Counted from the first letter of the stretch, positions 44,296 through 55,939 are shown. The stretch is DNA of 64,000 nucleotides from Aplectana chamaeleonis (GCA_029168955.1 JAPDOI010000271.1:152001-216000); one strand, 5' to 3'. Translations and numbers: made by a program. The notes: generated by a model from the letters alone, not told the origin.

Positions 44296-47200
44296 ATTCT
44301 TCTTCTTCTTCTTCTTTGCAGCCGCAGGAAGGTTTTTGTCAAAGATTCAAGAAACGGGCGACTGAGACCGGATTCGTCCACAAATCCATTGTTGTGAGAG
44401 TGGTAGGCCTTTTTGGGCATTCGAATAGGTGTTCAGTTGTGTGGCCGCGGCTACCATGGTCCGGGCACTCGTCCGGCTTACTGCGATCGATCTTATGCAA
44501 GAATGACATCAGCATAGGGGAATGACCGCAGCGTAACGAGGCAAGAGTACTTCTAGCCCGCCTACCGAGTTCCATCTAGGTGTCGCTGACTATGGGTGGT
44601 GCGACCCCCAATATGGGATTGACGGTCATCCTACTCAAGTGATCCCTGACGAACTTGGTGTGCTCCGCACGTAAAAGACGCAGACGATACAGTTGGGAGT
44701 CCGTCCATCTTTGTATATTAGCTTTCTCGGGAGCATCCGCAAAAGGCCTTCTGATATGTCTCTCTCTCACGGGATTCATGATCCTTCTTAATGGGTGGTC
44801 AGGCTGCTTGACAATGTTAATAACTAGTTGCTGCGCTTGGAGTTGGCAGTGCTCCTTAACTGGCAGAATTCGGGCTTCAGCATGAAGATGTTCCACTGGG
44901 GTGCTTTTAGCACACCCTGTGGCAATCCGAAGAGCAGCATTTTGGAATCGCTGCATCTTTGTCCACGATGAATCCGATATCATGTGCTGCCATACCGGTG
45001 CAGCGTACTCCAACGCCGGCTGCAATATTGCCTTGTAGGTGGTCAAAATTGTCTCCTTGCTACTTCCCCACGACGTTCCTCCCAGAGCTCGTAGGACGTT
45101 GAGCTTTGCTTTCACCGTAGCCTGCTTCTGCTCAGTATTCTTGTGTAACCTCAACGAAGGATCCAATACTAGGCCGAGCAGCTTAGGAAAACGTGCAGCA
45201 GGCAGACGAGCGTCTTCCCAATTCACAACGGGGTGAGCGCAGTGTTCCTTAGGGTCAGTGGAGAAAACTGATACAGATGATTTAGCGGCAGAGACAGTGA
45301 GCATCATATCATCGAGAAAGTTCTTCAGAACGATGAGGTAGCTATTGATCTTGCGTGCAGCTACATTAATGTCTCTGTCCCGGCACAAGATGGTGATGTC
45401 ATCCGCATACGCAACGACTTTGATGTCACTTGGGGGGACGGGCAAATCTTACAGGTAAAGACTGAACAGAGCAGGCGATATGACTCCTCCTACCGGCAGC
45501 GATCGGGAAGCTATTAGAGACATGTCCCTGAAACAGCACTTTTGCTCGGCGCCCTTTGATGAGTGCTGTAATCCATCGCTTCTGCCAAGGCGGGATGGTG
45601 GACCTCAATAGCTTTTCAGACAGTATGCCCAAGTTGACAGTGTCAAACGCCTTTGTGAGGTCCAGGGCTACTCCAACAGTGCGTTGAGGCTTGGTGGCGT
45701 TGAAGCCATCCAAAACATAGCTTACAATCTCCAGCAGCGCCGTGGTGGTAGAGTGTAAATTGCGGAATTCATGCTGGTGCTGCTGATTGTTATTATGCTC
45801 GGCAAGCTCCTTGACGACCAGTTTCTCAGCGACCTTTGCGATTGGTGATAACAGACTTATTGGCCTGTATCCCTTAGCCGTCGATGGTGATTTACCTGCC
45901 TTAGGCAACGGAACGACGCTTGCCATTTTCCAGTCTTGGGGTACGATGCACGTGCGAAAGAATGTGTTGATGACGTCAGCCAGGATTGGCATAATCTCAG
46001 TCGGCAGTTTCTTCAAGATCGCTGGACTAATGCCATCCGGCCCTACAGCCTTCGAGTTGCGCATCTCTTTTACCACCTTTTCAATCTGCGCGGGCGTCAC
46101 TGCTTCTGCTCCATTCATGAGTGGCAACTTACAGAGCTCTCTTACAGTCACTCGATTTTGTTTCCCTCTCTTAGCCTGAGTTATGAGAAAATTCTTTCCG
46201 AGAGCAGTTGCAGCCTCCTTTCCCGATTTGAAGACTCCATTCTCGAACTCGATCGTAGAGTAGTTGGTGGAGGTGCTCTTGCCCGAGATCTTCTTTAGAA
46301 CTTTCCAAGTTGACGCTCCATCACTCTTGAAATTCCTCTTCTCCGTAAATTTCTCCCAACACTCCTTCGTGTGCTTGTCTAGATCTCGCTTAATCTCGCT
46401 ATCCAGCTCAGCAATGGCCGGATCCAGGTGATCAGCCACTCTCTTTGCATCCCTTGTCCTTATCTTCTCCAAGATTTCCCTGGTGACATTGGGAAAAAGG
46501 GTCTTAACTCGGCCCTCCGAAATGGCGGCTTTCATTGCCTTGCGAATCGCGTCCGTCAAGTGGCGCTCTTTCTGGTGCACGTTTCCATTCTATGGGTGGT
46601 CATCGACATGGCGAAGTGCCACCTCCCTTAACAAGAGCCAGTCTGCAAGGCAAAGATTAAGATAAGACTTTTGACGGATACCTGAATAAGGAGCAAGAGA
46701 ATTAGAGAGATCGACATGGACAAAAACGGGGATATGATCACTGGACAGAGTTGTAGCGGTAGACCAAAAGCAGGCGCTGGAGAGATTAGATGATACAAGA
46801 GAGATGTCTGGACTAGAGGATCGGCCGTTGGCCGGGAGACGAGTGGGCTGATCATCGTTGAGAATGACTAGATCGCACTCCTCCGCCCATTCTTCGACGT
46901 CTTCTCCTCTAGCGTCAGTGTCAAGCGACGAGCAGAATGTATGCGCATTGAAGTCGCCTGCGAAGACAACAGAGGGTGAAAGGGAGCAGTCGTAAAACTG
47001 CTTGAGTGAGGGAGTAGGGTCATAAGATTGGGGACAGGACGTGGTAGGAGGGATATAGATATTAAAAAGAGATATAGGTGTTTTAAGAGGGAGATGGATA
47101 GGTAGGTACTCGAGAGTACCGTCCTTTCGTATGTTTGGTATGATATGAGAGGGTAGATTTGATAATACGAAAGTGGAAACTCCTCCGCCGAGAGCTGTCC

Positions 47201-47560
47201 TTGGAGCATGATAAGCAGTGTAGCCAGGAATGTTAGGGTGACGTGCGGTAGTAGAAGGAGAAAGTTTGGTTTCCTGAACCATTATGACATCAGGATGGTG
47301 AGTACGAGCAAAAAGAGAGAGTTCAGACAACTTGGCACGAAGGCCATTGAGGTTAATATGCACAATACAGAGGGGGCGGTTGGTGAATGAGGAATCAGAG
47401 TTACTGGGGGCAGAGCACAGAACACAACGGAAGGAAGGATCGTGATGCCTCACAGAACTGAGACCCAAACAGGAGAGATGCACCCACCTCTGGCATCCGA
47501 AGCACTGGACGCTGGTACGTCTCCTGGTAACATCCTTGCCGCACGTGGCGCATGAGTACT
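44296..47560 (-). pseudogene. Jockey/I-group-like non-LTR retrotransposon with PHD-like finger
   Basis: On minus: a Cys/His finger at about 47545-47405 (YSCATCGKDV, VQCFGCQRWVHLSCLGL, FRCVLC; the C2-spacing of a PHD finger); an endonuclease at about 47380-46590 (HINLNGLRAK, VQETKLS, FAGDFNAH, SSDHIPVFVH); reverse transcriptase at 46580-44930 (NSKAVGPDGISPAILKKLP, YRPISLLSPIAKVAEKL, ALDLTKAFDTVN, VVAYADDITI); and a terminal domain with LRCGHSPMLMSFL and CPDHGSRGHTTEHLFECP at 44575-44339. The 3' tail is (GAA)n at 44299-44320. A TGA just before the finger, TAG after the endonuclease, a TAA/frameshift near 45450-45480 and a TAG before the terminal domain show decay. The clade is tentative. Confidence 0.85.
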
Positions 47561-47919
47561 TCTGAGCGGGTCATGGATTCCTCTCGACGCCGGCCATTTG
47601 TAGTAGAATCCTTAGGGGAGCTGCAGCCAGCCAGCATCTCTCCCATGAGAAAAACCCTCCACGCGGAGGGGTTGACGTCGGTTTGCACGGAGGTGGTCTT
47701 CTTTCCTCCACACTGCCACGGCACGAACGTACGACATCTCGGCAGCAGGTCTATTCTTTCGTGGTGCGTCGTGTTCTGGTGGGCCGTCAGCAGTTGGAGA
47801 CGGTGGAAGTGGTGAAACGTGGTGTGCAAGAGGATTACGATCAAATCAACCCAACGGTGCTTCGAAGGCTCCCTAGAAATACAATACCCGCGATAAGTTT
47901 TGTAAAAAAGTGTATCATT
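47561..47919. other. Unassigned, probably 5' part of the Jockey/I-type element
   Basis: The sequence continues upstream of the finger without a recognised start. It may hold the 5' end of the retroelement or a decayed ORF1, but no motif is visible. Confidence 0.35.
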
Positions 47920-48626
47920 TGGCAAACTTGGCAAAAAAATGTCCGATGGTTGTAACTTTTCTGGCCGAAGACTTTTTTGAGTTTCAGAAACGCTGTCATT
48001 CTCACAGCTTGAAGAGCTATCTAATGATGTGCTTTGTGGGTCGACGCTCCCTAAAGTCGCTTTGTTTCTGAAGGGATCATTTCTCGAAGTCTTCGCCCGC
48101 AGTGAAATGAGGCGAAACTACGGGCAGTAACTGTGCAAATAATAGAGTAGCAGCCTCTTTGCTTTCTTCATGAATTAGGTGCAGGTGACACAATATGGGG
48201 TTCGTGCAGGTTGATTTTTCGGAAATTTTCATTTGTCGATCCTGGGTTGTCGCCGCACAAGTCCTGCCATTTTGTCACGTTCCCAAGTGTGCCTAATGGA
48301 GGTTTTCAAAAAGCAACCTGCACAAACCTCGAGTTTGTCTCATCTGCGCCTAATTCATAGAGAAAGCGAAGAGGTTGACTTTCTATTACTTATAGAAACA
48401 CCACTCAATTTTTAGCCGCACTCAGCCGCGCGCGACGTTTTCAAGAAACGATCGCATAAACAATTCCATTCAAAAACAGAGCAATTTTAGGAAACTTCGG
48501 TCCAAGAAACCCATAATTAGGTAGCAAATCGATCAGCAAAAATTACAGCGTTTTCAGAATTCAAAAAAGTCTTCGGCCAAAAATGTTACATGCCTAAGAC
48601 GTTTTCTTTCCCAAGTTTGCCGCATG
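47920..48626. mobile_element. Foldback element
   Basis: The left arm GGCAAACTTGG...GTTGTAACTTTTCTGG...GAAGACTTTTTTGA and a right arm with the complementary order (TCAAAAAAGTCTTCGGCC, GTTACAT, CCAAGTTTGCC) give arms of about 80 bp. Inside, a second pair of complementary words (GGTGCAGG, CCTGCAC; ATGAATTAGG, CCTAATTCAT) extends the hairpin. Non-coding. Confidence 0.7.
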
Positions 48627-49434
48627 CTCCCCGCATGCGCATGCTGTTTTAACAAAACTTCGTGTGGGTGTTTTATGTAGTCATTCATATGGTATGCGGC
48701 AGATGAAAAGGTCATATATTTTGCAGACGCGCAGTTGTTTTGCTGGCATGACCAATCAATTTATGGAGTAGCTAGGTGCCCTTTGATTATAAAACAGTAC
48801 AAAACACGAAAAAATGCGTTCTGGAAGATCTGAGAAGCTGTTGCAATCCGTACAGATGGTTACAATGGTTTTTCTGTGCTGATACCACTGGTTTTGATTT
48901 AAAAAAAAGTTACACCATCATCGGGACGAGTTTTTTAATGAAACAAGAGGGTGTAATGTAATTACGAAACGCAACGTACATCTGAAAAAAGTCAGAGGAC
49001 GTCGTACATATTCCAGATTCCAGACATGTGTTGAGGATACCTACTTCGTCCGAGACGAAAAACCAAAAATAAATAAAGACCTGTCCACATTAGCTGGGTG
49101 GATTTAGTAGGTTCTGACTGGATTCTTGACTAGAGCAAGAAGAAAAATCGGTGCTATAGCACAGGGCACGCATAACCTTCTCTGAAGAGCGAAAGAGCAA
49201 TTCAGTTTACGCAGACAAAAGGTGCGTGTGATGAACGCCACATATTGTTATTTTTCCGGGGCGTCCGGGTCTCAGAACTTTGACGGATAGATATTTAAAA
49301 GGTGCTGTCTTTTCACATCCTCTACTGCTTACCACTTTCATAAGAGCCCTTTTGAAGCTTTACTACGTGCCATGGTCCAGTATTCCGCTTGGTGAAGTGT
49401 GGCGGCGAAATCATAAATTCAACTTGAAGGCAGG
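48627..49434. other. Unassigned DNA
   Basis: Apart from the small match 48732-48770 to 42690-42722, nothing is recognised. Confidence 0.4.
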
Positions 49435-50061
49435 GTTCGCGATAAAAACGGTTGTTATGCTATTCTCATGAAAAGGTAGATCTTGCCATCACAGATGTGA
49501 AAATATGTAAATGAAAAGTGGCAAAAACGTTCCAGAACAAGTTATCGCCTGTTGTCCGCCCGCCTCCAAATATCGAGATTTCTATGAATGCTTGTCTTGC
49601 CAATATTTATTTTGCTTTTAGAGTAATTTCTGAGCATTTGTGGAGACTACTGACTACTTTAACAGCAAATATAAAAGGCGGATAAACATGCATTAAAGTG
49701 TTCACGATGATTTTCTTTCCCGAGTTCATGCATGCCTCCCTACCCTGACCGCCGCATTCATGCATGCCTTTTCCTGGTGCGTTTTTCTCAATTTCTTCGT
49801 CATTTAACTTCTCCCCGGGGGGGGGCAAACAATCGATTTAGCTATTATTCTCAAAATCAAAGATTATCGTGAACACTGCCTTTAGGCAAAATCTCGTTAA
49901 TTAGGGGCTGGCCGACACCAGTAATTAGCCGGTATACCTTGTTTCCGAGCGTTTTCCCGCAAATTTCGGGGGTTTTTCGCTTATTTTTACTTTTGTGATG
50001 ACCAAATCTGCACTCTCATGAAGGGAGCACGGAACATTTTTTATGGTGAACCCTGCCTTTA
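49435..50061. mobile_element. AAGGCAG-end MITE, family F, copy 1
   Basis: Ends TGAAGGCAGGGTTCGCGAT and a decayed CACCATAA-type right end GTGAACCCTGCCTTTAA. Collinear with the copy at 63352-63798, but split by a different AAGGCAG-end element at 49694-49884. Confidence 0.85.
49694..49884. mobile_element. Small AAGGCAG-end MITE nested in family F
   Basis: Left end TTAAAGTGTTCACGATGA (GGCA lost) and right end TCGTGAACACTGCCTTTA, with TA at both borders. The intact family F copy has CATTAGTGATAATC at the site, so the empty site is visible and fixes TA as the duplicated target. Confidence 0.85.
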
Positions 50062-50224
50062 AAGTGAACAGGGGTCGCACTGGTACTTTTGGTTCCCTAT
50101 TGCCGTCCTAGTTAGCTTTGGCGCAAACACGTCTGTTATCAAATTTGTGCACCGAATTTTCGCTAGCGCAAACGACGCCGGCAAGAGGGAACCAAAATCG
50201 CCAGTGCGTACCGTGCCGACTTCG

Positions 50225-50745
50225 CAAGGATACGAGTGGGAAGAGACCCTCAATGGTACAGACGATTATAAATTGCCAACGGCACAAAATTCTCACGGTA
50301 AACAAAATTGATGATACCCATTGATAAAGGGTAGGGTATATAAGAAATGGAGAGCGGTGTGTCTTCATTCTCACACCGTCTTTCTCCAAAGGTAAGCGAC
50401 TGAAGCTCTGGGGTGCATCCCAAGAAAATTTCCACGGGAGGAAAAATGAACCTGATAAGAGCCGACCAATGATAGATTGAGAGACCGCATGAAATGAGCC
50501 TATCTGTTAGATTATCAGTCGTTATATCTTATCAGACCCATTTTCCTCCCATGGAAATCTTCTTGGAACGCACCCCTGGACAGACTAGGGGAGTAGGGAA
50601 ACAGCCTCACCGGTGATTAGGATATCACGATAACGGGCCCTAAACATGGAAAACTCTAGAAAGAAAAACCACTACACGTCCGTGAGAATTTTGTGCCGAT
50701 GGCAAATTATAAACGTGTCAATGGTACAATGCAGGGCAAAAATCA
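50225..50745. mobile_element. Inverted-repeat element with a nested hAT-like MITE
   Basis: Arms 50252-50298 and 50680-50727 are reverse complements with few mismatches (CCGTGAGAATTTTGTGCCG). Between them, 50408-50578 is a separate MITE with about 40-bp ends starting CTGGGGTGCATCCCAAGAAA, paired with a CAGGGGTGC-type end. The right arm finishes only about 28 bp from the splice donor of the exon at 50756. Confidence 0.65.
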
Positions 50746-50755
50746 GTCCACCCAC

Positions 50756-50839
50756 CGTCGTAACGTACTCTAGGGCTTCTTCCCATTGCTTCAACAGCTG
50801 CTCGTTCTGCAGTTCCAATTTCTCGCGTTCCACTAGGGC
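50756..50839 (-). CDS. Coiled-coil tail-anchored protein gene, internal exon
   Basis: On minus the acceptor ATTTTTAG precedes GCCCTAGTGG and the donor is ACG|GTGGGT. It contributes 28 codons, phase 0 at both ends: ALVEREKLELQNEQLLKQWE then EALEYVTT. The heptad-like spacing of L/V residues among Glu, Lys and Gln is typical of coiled coil. It joins in frame to exon 50960-51082 upstream and to exon 39896-40060 downstream, over a 10.7-kb intron. Confidence 0.75.
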
Positions 50840-50959
50840 CTAAAAATAGGCATTTTTCAACTTGTTCACAACCGCTAGTCCGAAGTGAGTTGGGTTCATA
50901 TTGACAATACCGTGGTTAGTTCCCTAAAACAGTATCGAGAAAATTCATCATAGCTTTAC

Positions 50960-51082
50960 CTGTTCTAAACGCTCTCGTAATCGATCGCATTGGTCGCTAT
51001 AGTTGGATGTGGAATGACTGGGCGAACTTGACGACACATATCGCTCGATTATCGTGATCTCACTGTCACTGGCGATTGAGTC
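50960..51082 (-). CDS. Coiled-coil tail-anchored protein gene, internal exon
   Basis: Acceptor CTTTTTAG|GAC and donor CAG|GTAAAG, 41 codons, phase 0 both sides: DSIASDSEITIIERYVSSSS, PSHSTSNYSD, QCDRLRERLEQ. A Ser-rich acidic linker leads into the coiled coil. Ser residues followed by acidic residues could be phosphorylated (inference). This exon and the next are separated by an ordinary short intron of about 120 bp. Confidence 0.78.
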
Positions 51083-51199
51083 CTAAAAAGTCAAGTTGTA
51101 AGTCGATTTTTTTCTAATTCAAAAAAAGGTTTTGTCGAAAACTTCTTTTAACAATCATCACAAAGATGTATGAAAGAAGATTTTGAATGAAAACTCAAC

Positions 51200-51250
51200 C
51201 CTGTCACTGGATGCGCGCTTCCAAACATCACCAGTCACTTGCATGGCTTG
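51200..51250 (-). CDS. Coiled-coil tail-anchored protein gene, internal exon
   Basis: Acceptor TTTTTTCAG and donor AGG|GTTGAG, 17 codons, phase 0: QAMQVTGDVWKRASSDR. In-frame with the Ser-rich exon at 50960-51082, giving RASSDR-DSIASDSE. Short, but supported by the consistent phase and splice sites. Confidence 0.68.
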
Positions 51251-51259
51251 CTGAAAAAA

Positions 51260-51836
51260 TATCTACTCAGTTTAATGTAATGAAATTAGCCGTACTGGCC
51301 AGAAAATGACGAGAATGAGGCAAGACAAGGCGACAGTGTTGTGGAATCCTTTTTCTACAACTGTTCGCCATTAATCCAAATTCCTTACAACCGCCTCAGC
51401 CGTTTTTCTTTTCTGACTTGCGAGAAAGTGTCGGTTTTGGAGAGACGCAGAAATACGCCAGTTTTTTTTTCATTCGTGGGATGAGAAAATAGCAAGGATG
51501 CTGAGCGATTGTTACGCATTCATCATAGCTCTTTCCGCGTGTGAAAGTCCGCAACACAGGCTAAAATTTCTCGTACAGATGCCCGAGTTAAAAGCGATAA
51601 CAATCATGCACGAATTAAACAACGTAAGGCAAGTAACTACAAACTCTGATTATCAGAAAACAGCTACTACCGTTTTCCCACGCCCAATAGAACAACACTG
51701 ACACGGTTGCGGTACCATTGACAACCAAGCATGCCTCGCCCACTTTTCCTCGCACTAGCTGCGCCCTCCACCCTGGCTCTAGCGACGGAGACACAAAGAA
51801 AAAGACGCTACTGTTGTGTCGTCGGCTGGCATCTGT
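51260..51836. other. Intronic DNA, unassigned
   Basis: Probable intron of the minus-strand gene. No repeat recognised. Confidence 0.4.
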
Positions 51837-51925
51837 CAGATGAGTGAGGTTTTGCTGCATAATCTGGCAAACATCGGCCACGACCGCTTCGTCTTTAGGG
51901 ATGCTGAGATTGAAATCACAAACTG
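51837..51925 (-). other. Possible further exon of the coiled-coil gene
   Basis: On minus, the acceptor TTTCAATCTCAG precedes a frame IPKDEAVVADVCQIMQQNLT, HLTDAS. It would need an incoming phase that the exon at 61987 does not provide, so an extra unseen exon is required, and the donor is unclear. It is open and protein-like, but uncertain. Confidence 0.3.
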
Positions 51926-52020
51926 AGAATGCATTTCCTGCAGTAGAAATTCTTCGAGCTTAACCAATATTTCTATTCCATAAAAATCGGGAACAGTTTG
52001 AACGCTCACTCTTTTAATAA

Positions 52021-55000
52021 ACTCCGCCATTGCCGGTCCCAAGCCCGGATGAGAAAGGAGGAGGGTTGGCCCCCCGTACTACCGACGGGCTGGAAAACTT
52101 AGGTGGTAACCATGGAGAGTCTCTTAGGAAATAACGATGAAGCTACCGCATCCGGGGCAGCCGATGCGCCAGCACTAGGGAACCAGGGTGTTGGTGAGAA
52201 GAATGCTACTGGCCAAAATGCAAGACGACTGGTGACGCCGAAAAAAGAGTTGCGGATCGGAGCGTGGAACGTGAGAACGGGATATTGCGTTGGACAAAAA
52301 GAAGTAATTGCCAGGGAGCTGTCGAGGTCCAAAGTATCGATTGCTGCGCTTTCGAGCTCAGAATGAGCGGTTGTGGAACGGTGACCATCCAGGTTCCAGG
52401 AAGTGACGAAAGATGGTGCTGTATTACTCCGGTGATGAGCAGCATCATCAAGGCGTTGGATTCATGCTAAGCAGGGACGCAGCTGGAAGCGTGATAACGT
52501 TTGAGCCGATTTCTGGCAGGATTGCTGTCCCTAGTCTTGAGCGGAACGATAAAAACCCATTTTGTGTCTGTCTATGCGCCCACGGAGCCGAGTTCTGACA
52601 TCGACAAAGACGCGTTCTACGCACAACTCCAAGACGTTCTGAATTCGATCCCGAGAACCGATGTTACCATTGTAGCGGGCGATTTCAACGCAAGAGTCGG
52701 AACTGTTAGAACCGGATGGGAAGGAGTGCTGGGGAGGTTCAGCGTCGGTGAAATGAACGATAACGGTTTACGTCTGCTTTCGTTTGCAGCGTTCAACGAG
52801 CTTACGATTGGAAACAGTCTATTTCAACATCCCCGGAAACATCAGTTAACATGGAGGAGTTCGACCGGACATGATATAGCCACCTTGGATTACGTGCTGG
52901 TGAACTCTCGTTTCAGGTCTTCACTCAAAGACGTGCGAGCCATGAGAGGACCTGACTGTGGATCGGACCACTATCTCTTGCGCGCTGTAATGAAGCTTCG
53001 TTTACGGCGACCCAGGCGTGTGGTGCCTCCTAAAAAGAAACTGGACTGGTCCCTTGCTGACACCTGGAACAAGAGAAGCGTTTCAAATCGCGCTGTCAAA
53101 TCGCTTTGCAGTGCTTGAAGATGCATTGTCCGTAGACGAATATGAGGAGCAACCAGTTGATGTCGTTCTGCCCTGTGCAGAGCCTCTCTGCCCGGTTATT
53201 CGCCGGCGAACACAGCCATGGATATCGGACGAGTCTCTCCGCCTCGTGGATGAGCGGAAACGAGTGAAGCTAACCAACTTCGCACGTTATCGGCAACTAT
53301 ATCAAGAGCTTCGTCGTAAGTTGAAAGAGGGAGAGAGTCGTACTGGAACAAGATGGCCGACGAACTGGAGGAGGCGGCTGGAAGAAATAACTACCGCACA
53401 TTGTACGGTACACTGAACCGTCTCAGAAAGAAGACCAATCCGGCTAGCGATTGCATCAGAATACGGACGGGTCCTTTGTGCGTTCTGTGGATGAGCGCCT
53501 GTTACGATGGAAGCAGTTCTTCAGCGAGCTTTACAGTCACGATACACCACCAGGCCCGCTTGACGAACCGATACCAGTTGAAGGGTCACAGCAGGCGATG
53601 CTTGACTCTGAACCCACTCTGGACGAAGTGAGAGCCGCGATTCAGCGTCTCAAAAACCGAGGCGCCTGGTGTGAACAACGTTACTGCTGAAGCGATCAAG
53701 GCAGGTGGTGATGTGTTACAACGACAGTTTACATCAGCTGATCCTCCTCGTATGGCAGTCAGAAAACGTCCCATCTACCTGGAAAAAAGGCTATCGTTGT
53801 GCCCATTCACAAAAAGGGTGATGCCAGGGACTGTAAAAACTATCGCGGAATCAGTCTGTTATCAATCGTTGGTAAAGTCTTCACGAGGATAATCCAGTCC
53901 AGACTTCAACGCCATCGAGAGCATACCAGTCGCGAGGAACAGGCAGGATTTCGTCCTGGTCGAGGCTGCAGCGATCAAATATTCGCACTTCGTCAACTTT
54001 TTGGAGGAAAGGATCCGCTGTGGAAAGCGGGTTGTTATTACCTTCATCGACCTCAAGTCGGCCTTTGACTGCGTGCACTGGCCTGCCTTGTGGAGAACAT
54101 TGGAGTGCGAACACGTTCGAGAAAATTGTGAAGCTCCTGCAGGGAACATACAGCAGTTCAACTAGCTGCATTCGCGTCGGGGACAAGCTGTCCGAAGAAT
54201 TTGCGGTCAATGCAGGAGTCCGGCAAGGAGATGTGATTTCGCCACTGCTATTCAACACTGTGGTCGACGCCATTATGAGAAAGGTTTTCAAAGATAGAAG
54301 AGGGGGTCCGATATGGCGATAACGAGTTCCTCACAGACTTGATGTTTGCGGACGACAGCGCTGTGTTCACCGATACTGATATGGAAGCTACGAATTTGAT
54401 GAAGGATATAGCAGATATCGCGGATTCGTACGGTCTACGGATAAATAAGGACAAGACCAAAGTCATGACGTCAGACGGTTCACGTGCTTCTGTGTTCTTC
54501 GAGGAGCTGAGCTCCAGCAAGTTGAGGAGTTCAAGTACTTAGGATCGGTGGTGCAACAGCGCAAGGTAGTGGCCACAACTGAGATACAGTGTAGGATCGG
54601 GCAGGCGTGTGCTGCTTTTTGCTTCACTAGGCTGGTGTCTGTGGAAAAAAGGGCAATGTGTCAATCAAGACCAAGATGCGGATCTTCCGATCTCTTATAA
54701 TGCCGATTCTATTGTACGGCTCAGAGTCGTGGACCTTGCTCAAGTCGGATCTCAGCAAGCTAGAGGTCTTCCAAATGCGGTGGTTGCGGCGAATTCTCGG
54801 AACAACGTTAAGAGATCGCATACGCAACGACGTTATACGAGACAGCTGCGACCATCAACCGACAATCGGGAAACAAATCCGAACGAAAAGGTTGCGCTGG
54901 TTTGGACACGTATGCAGAATGGAAGCCAGTCGACTACCGCACAGCTTGCTATGGAGAAAACGCCCAAAACCATGGAAGGTCGAGAGAACTGCCCCGAAGA

Positions 55001-55201
55001 AGACGTGGGTGAAGCAAGTCGAAGCTGATCTGAAATCTCAACGGTGCAGTGTCGTTAACGCTAAAGTAATTGCGGCTAATCGTTCTGAATGGAAGCGTAT
55101 CGTTCAGGCCACTGGAGCTCCTATGGCACCTACAGCAGTGTACTGGTTGAGAGGTCATCCCGCTCCGCCAGCCGCCAGCTAATGGGATGAGTGAGTGAGT
55201 G
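52021..55201 (+). pseudogene. Full-length but decayed RTE retrotransposon
   Basis: Flanked by a 13-bp duplication ACTCTTTTAATAA (52008-52020 and 55202-55214), so both ends are known; length 3181 bp. A short leader precedes the ATG at 52111. Endonuclease: LRIGAWNVRTGY, VAGDFNARVGT, HQLTWRSSTGHD, GPDCGSDHYLL. Reverse transcriptase: MPIHKKGDARDCKNYRGISL, EEQAGFRPGRGCSDQIFALR, GVRQGDVISPLLFNTVVDAI, catalytic LMFADDSAVF near 54340. C-terminal part: LLYGSESWTLLKSDLSKLE, KRLRWFGHVCRME. The 3' tail is GATGAGTGAGTGAGT. At least eight frameshifts or stops prevent function. It inserted within an intron of the minus-strand gene. Confidence 0.93.
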
Positions 55202-55214
55202 ACTCTTTTAATAA

Positions 55215-55476
55215 CACTTCAGTTCGCTTAAGAAAATTACTGGATGCAATACTAACCTGCTGATTAAACATTTGATAAAGAATGAAAAGCAAAGCAAACT
55301 CTATAAAAAATGAGCACTTTCAAGCAAAAACAGGCTTGATGCTGACAGAAGCGTTCCTACAAAAGCAATAGGAAAGTGGAGTGGGCGAGTCTACCAAAAA
55401 TTAACAATGCTTCTTGAGAACCAATTCCCGTAGCTGAAGTGTTGAATTCACTCAATCAACTCGTGTTATTCTTCAG
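55215..55476. other. Unassigned DNA
   Basis: Nothing recognised apart from a pyrimidine-rich end leading into the acceptor at 55476. Confidence 0.4.
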
Positions 55477-55654
55477 AGAAGAGCTTTGTAATTTTGGAAA
55501 GGGGCTTGCTCCGGTTATTCTAGTACCGGTGGAAATATTTTGTACCCATTATCGAAAAGAAGGCATAAAGTCTGACCCACATAGACGGTTTCCTTTCGCT
55601 GATCAGAAAAGTAAACGGGTGAAAGTACAGAAGCATGTGAATCTTTCCAAACAA
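55477..55654 (+). CDS. Possible BAR-domain exon (GRAF/oligophrenin-like)
   Basis: Acceptor GTTATTCTTCAG and donor CAA|GTGAGT bound a 178-bp frame: REELCNFGKGLAPVILVPVE, IFCTHYRKEGIK, then QKSKRVKVQKHVNLSKQ. The end resembles the KKxxDKETEKYxxxLEKHLNLSxK pattern of BAR domains in GRAF/oligophrenin RhoGAPs, with VILVPVEIF opposite their VLIKPLEKF. The match is weak and no neighbouring exon of such a gene was found. It may be a lone decayed exon or a chance frame. It lies inside an intron of the minus-strand gene. Confidence 0.3.
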
Positions 55655-55939
55655 GTGAGTCTTTTATCGGGAAGCATCAAGCTCTTCCATGCAAAATAGA
55701 GCAACGGTTTGTTATTGGGAATTGAACGTTTTTGCCAAGTGAATTAGTGTAAATTTTTTAAGGACTCCCTCATCTCGTTTTACTGTTGCTCCTTTTTTGG
55801 AACTTTTCTGTCTGCTCAAAACCACCTCTGGCTGAAACAGCTCCTTTTTGATAGAATTACTCACTTATTTGAAAATACGTGGTGACCCACGAGAAATCTC
55901 CAACATTTTCCGATTTGTACCGATTGATTTTATTACAGT
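55655..55939. other. Unassigned, with a foldback end fragment
   Basis: Bases 55790-55865 resemble the right-hand end of the foldback at 57729-58337 (TTTTTGATAGAATT with the same upstream words), probably a broken copy. Confidence 0.45.

Noticed and set aside
50408..50578. Assignment of the inner MITE to hAT on the basis of its CAGGGGTGC-like end
   Set aside because: One end reads CTGGGG and no 8-bp duplication is visible, so the superfamily is left open.
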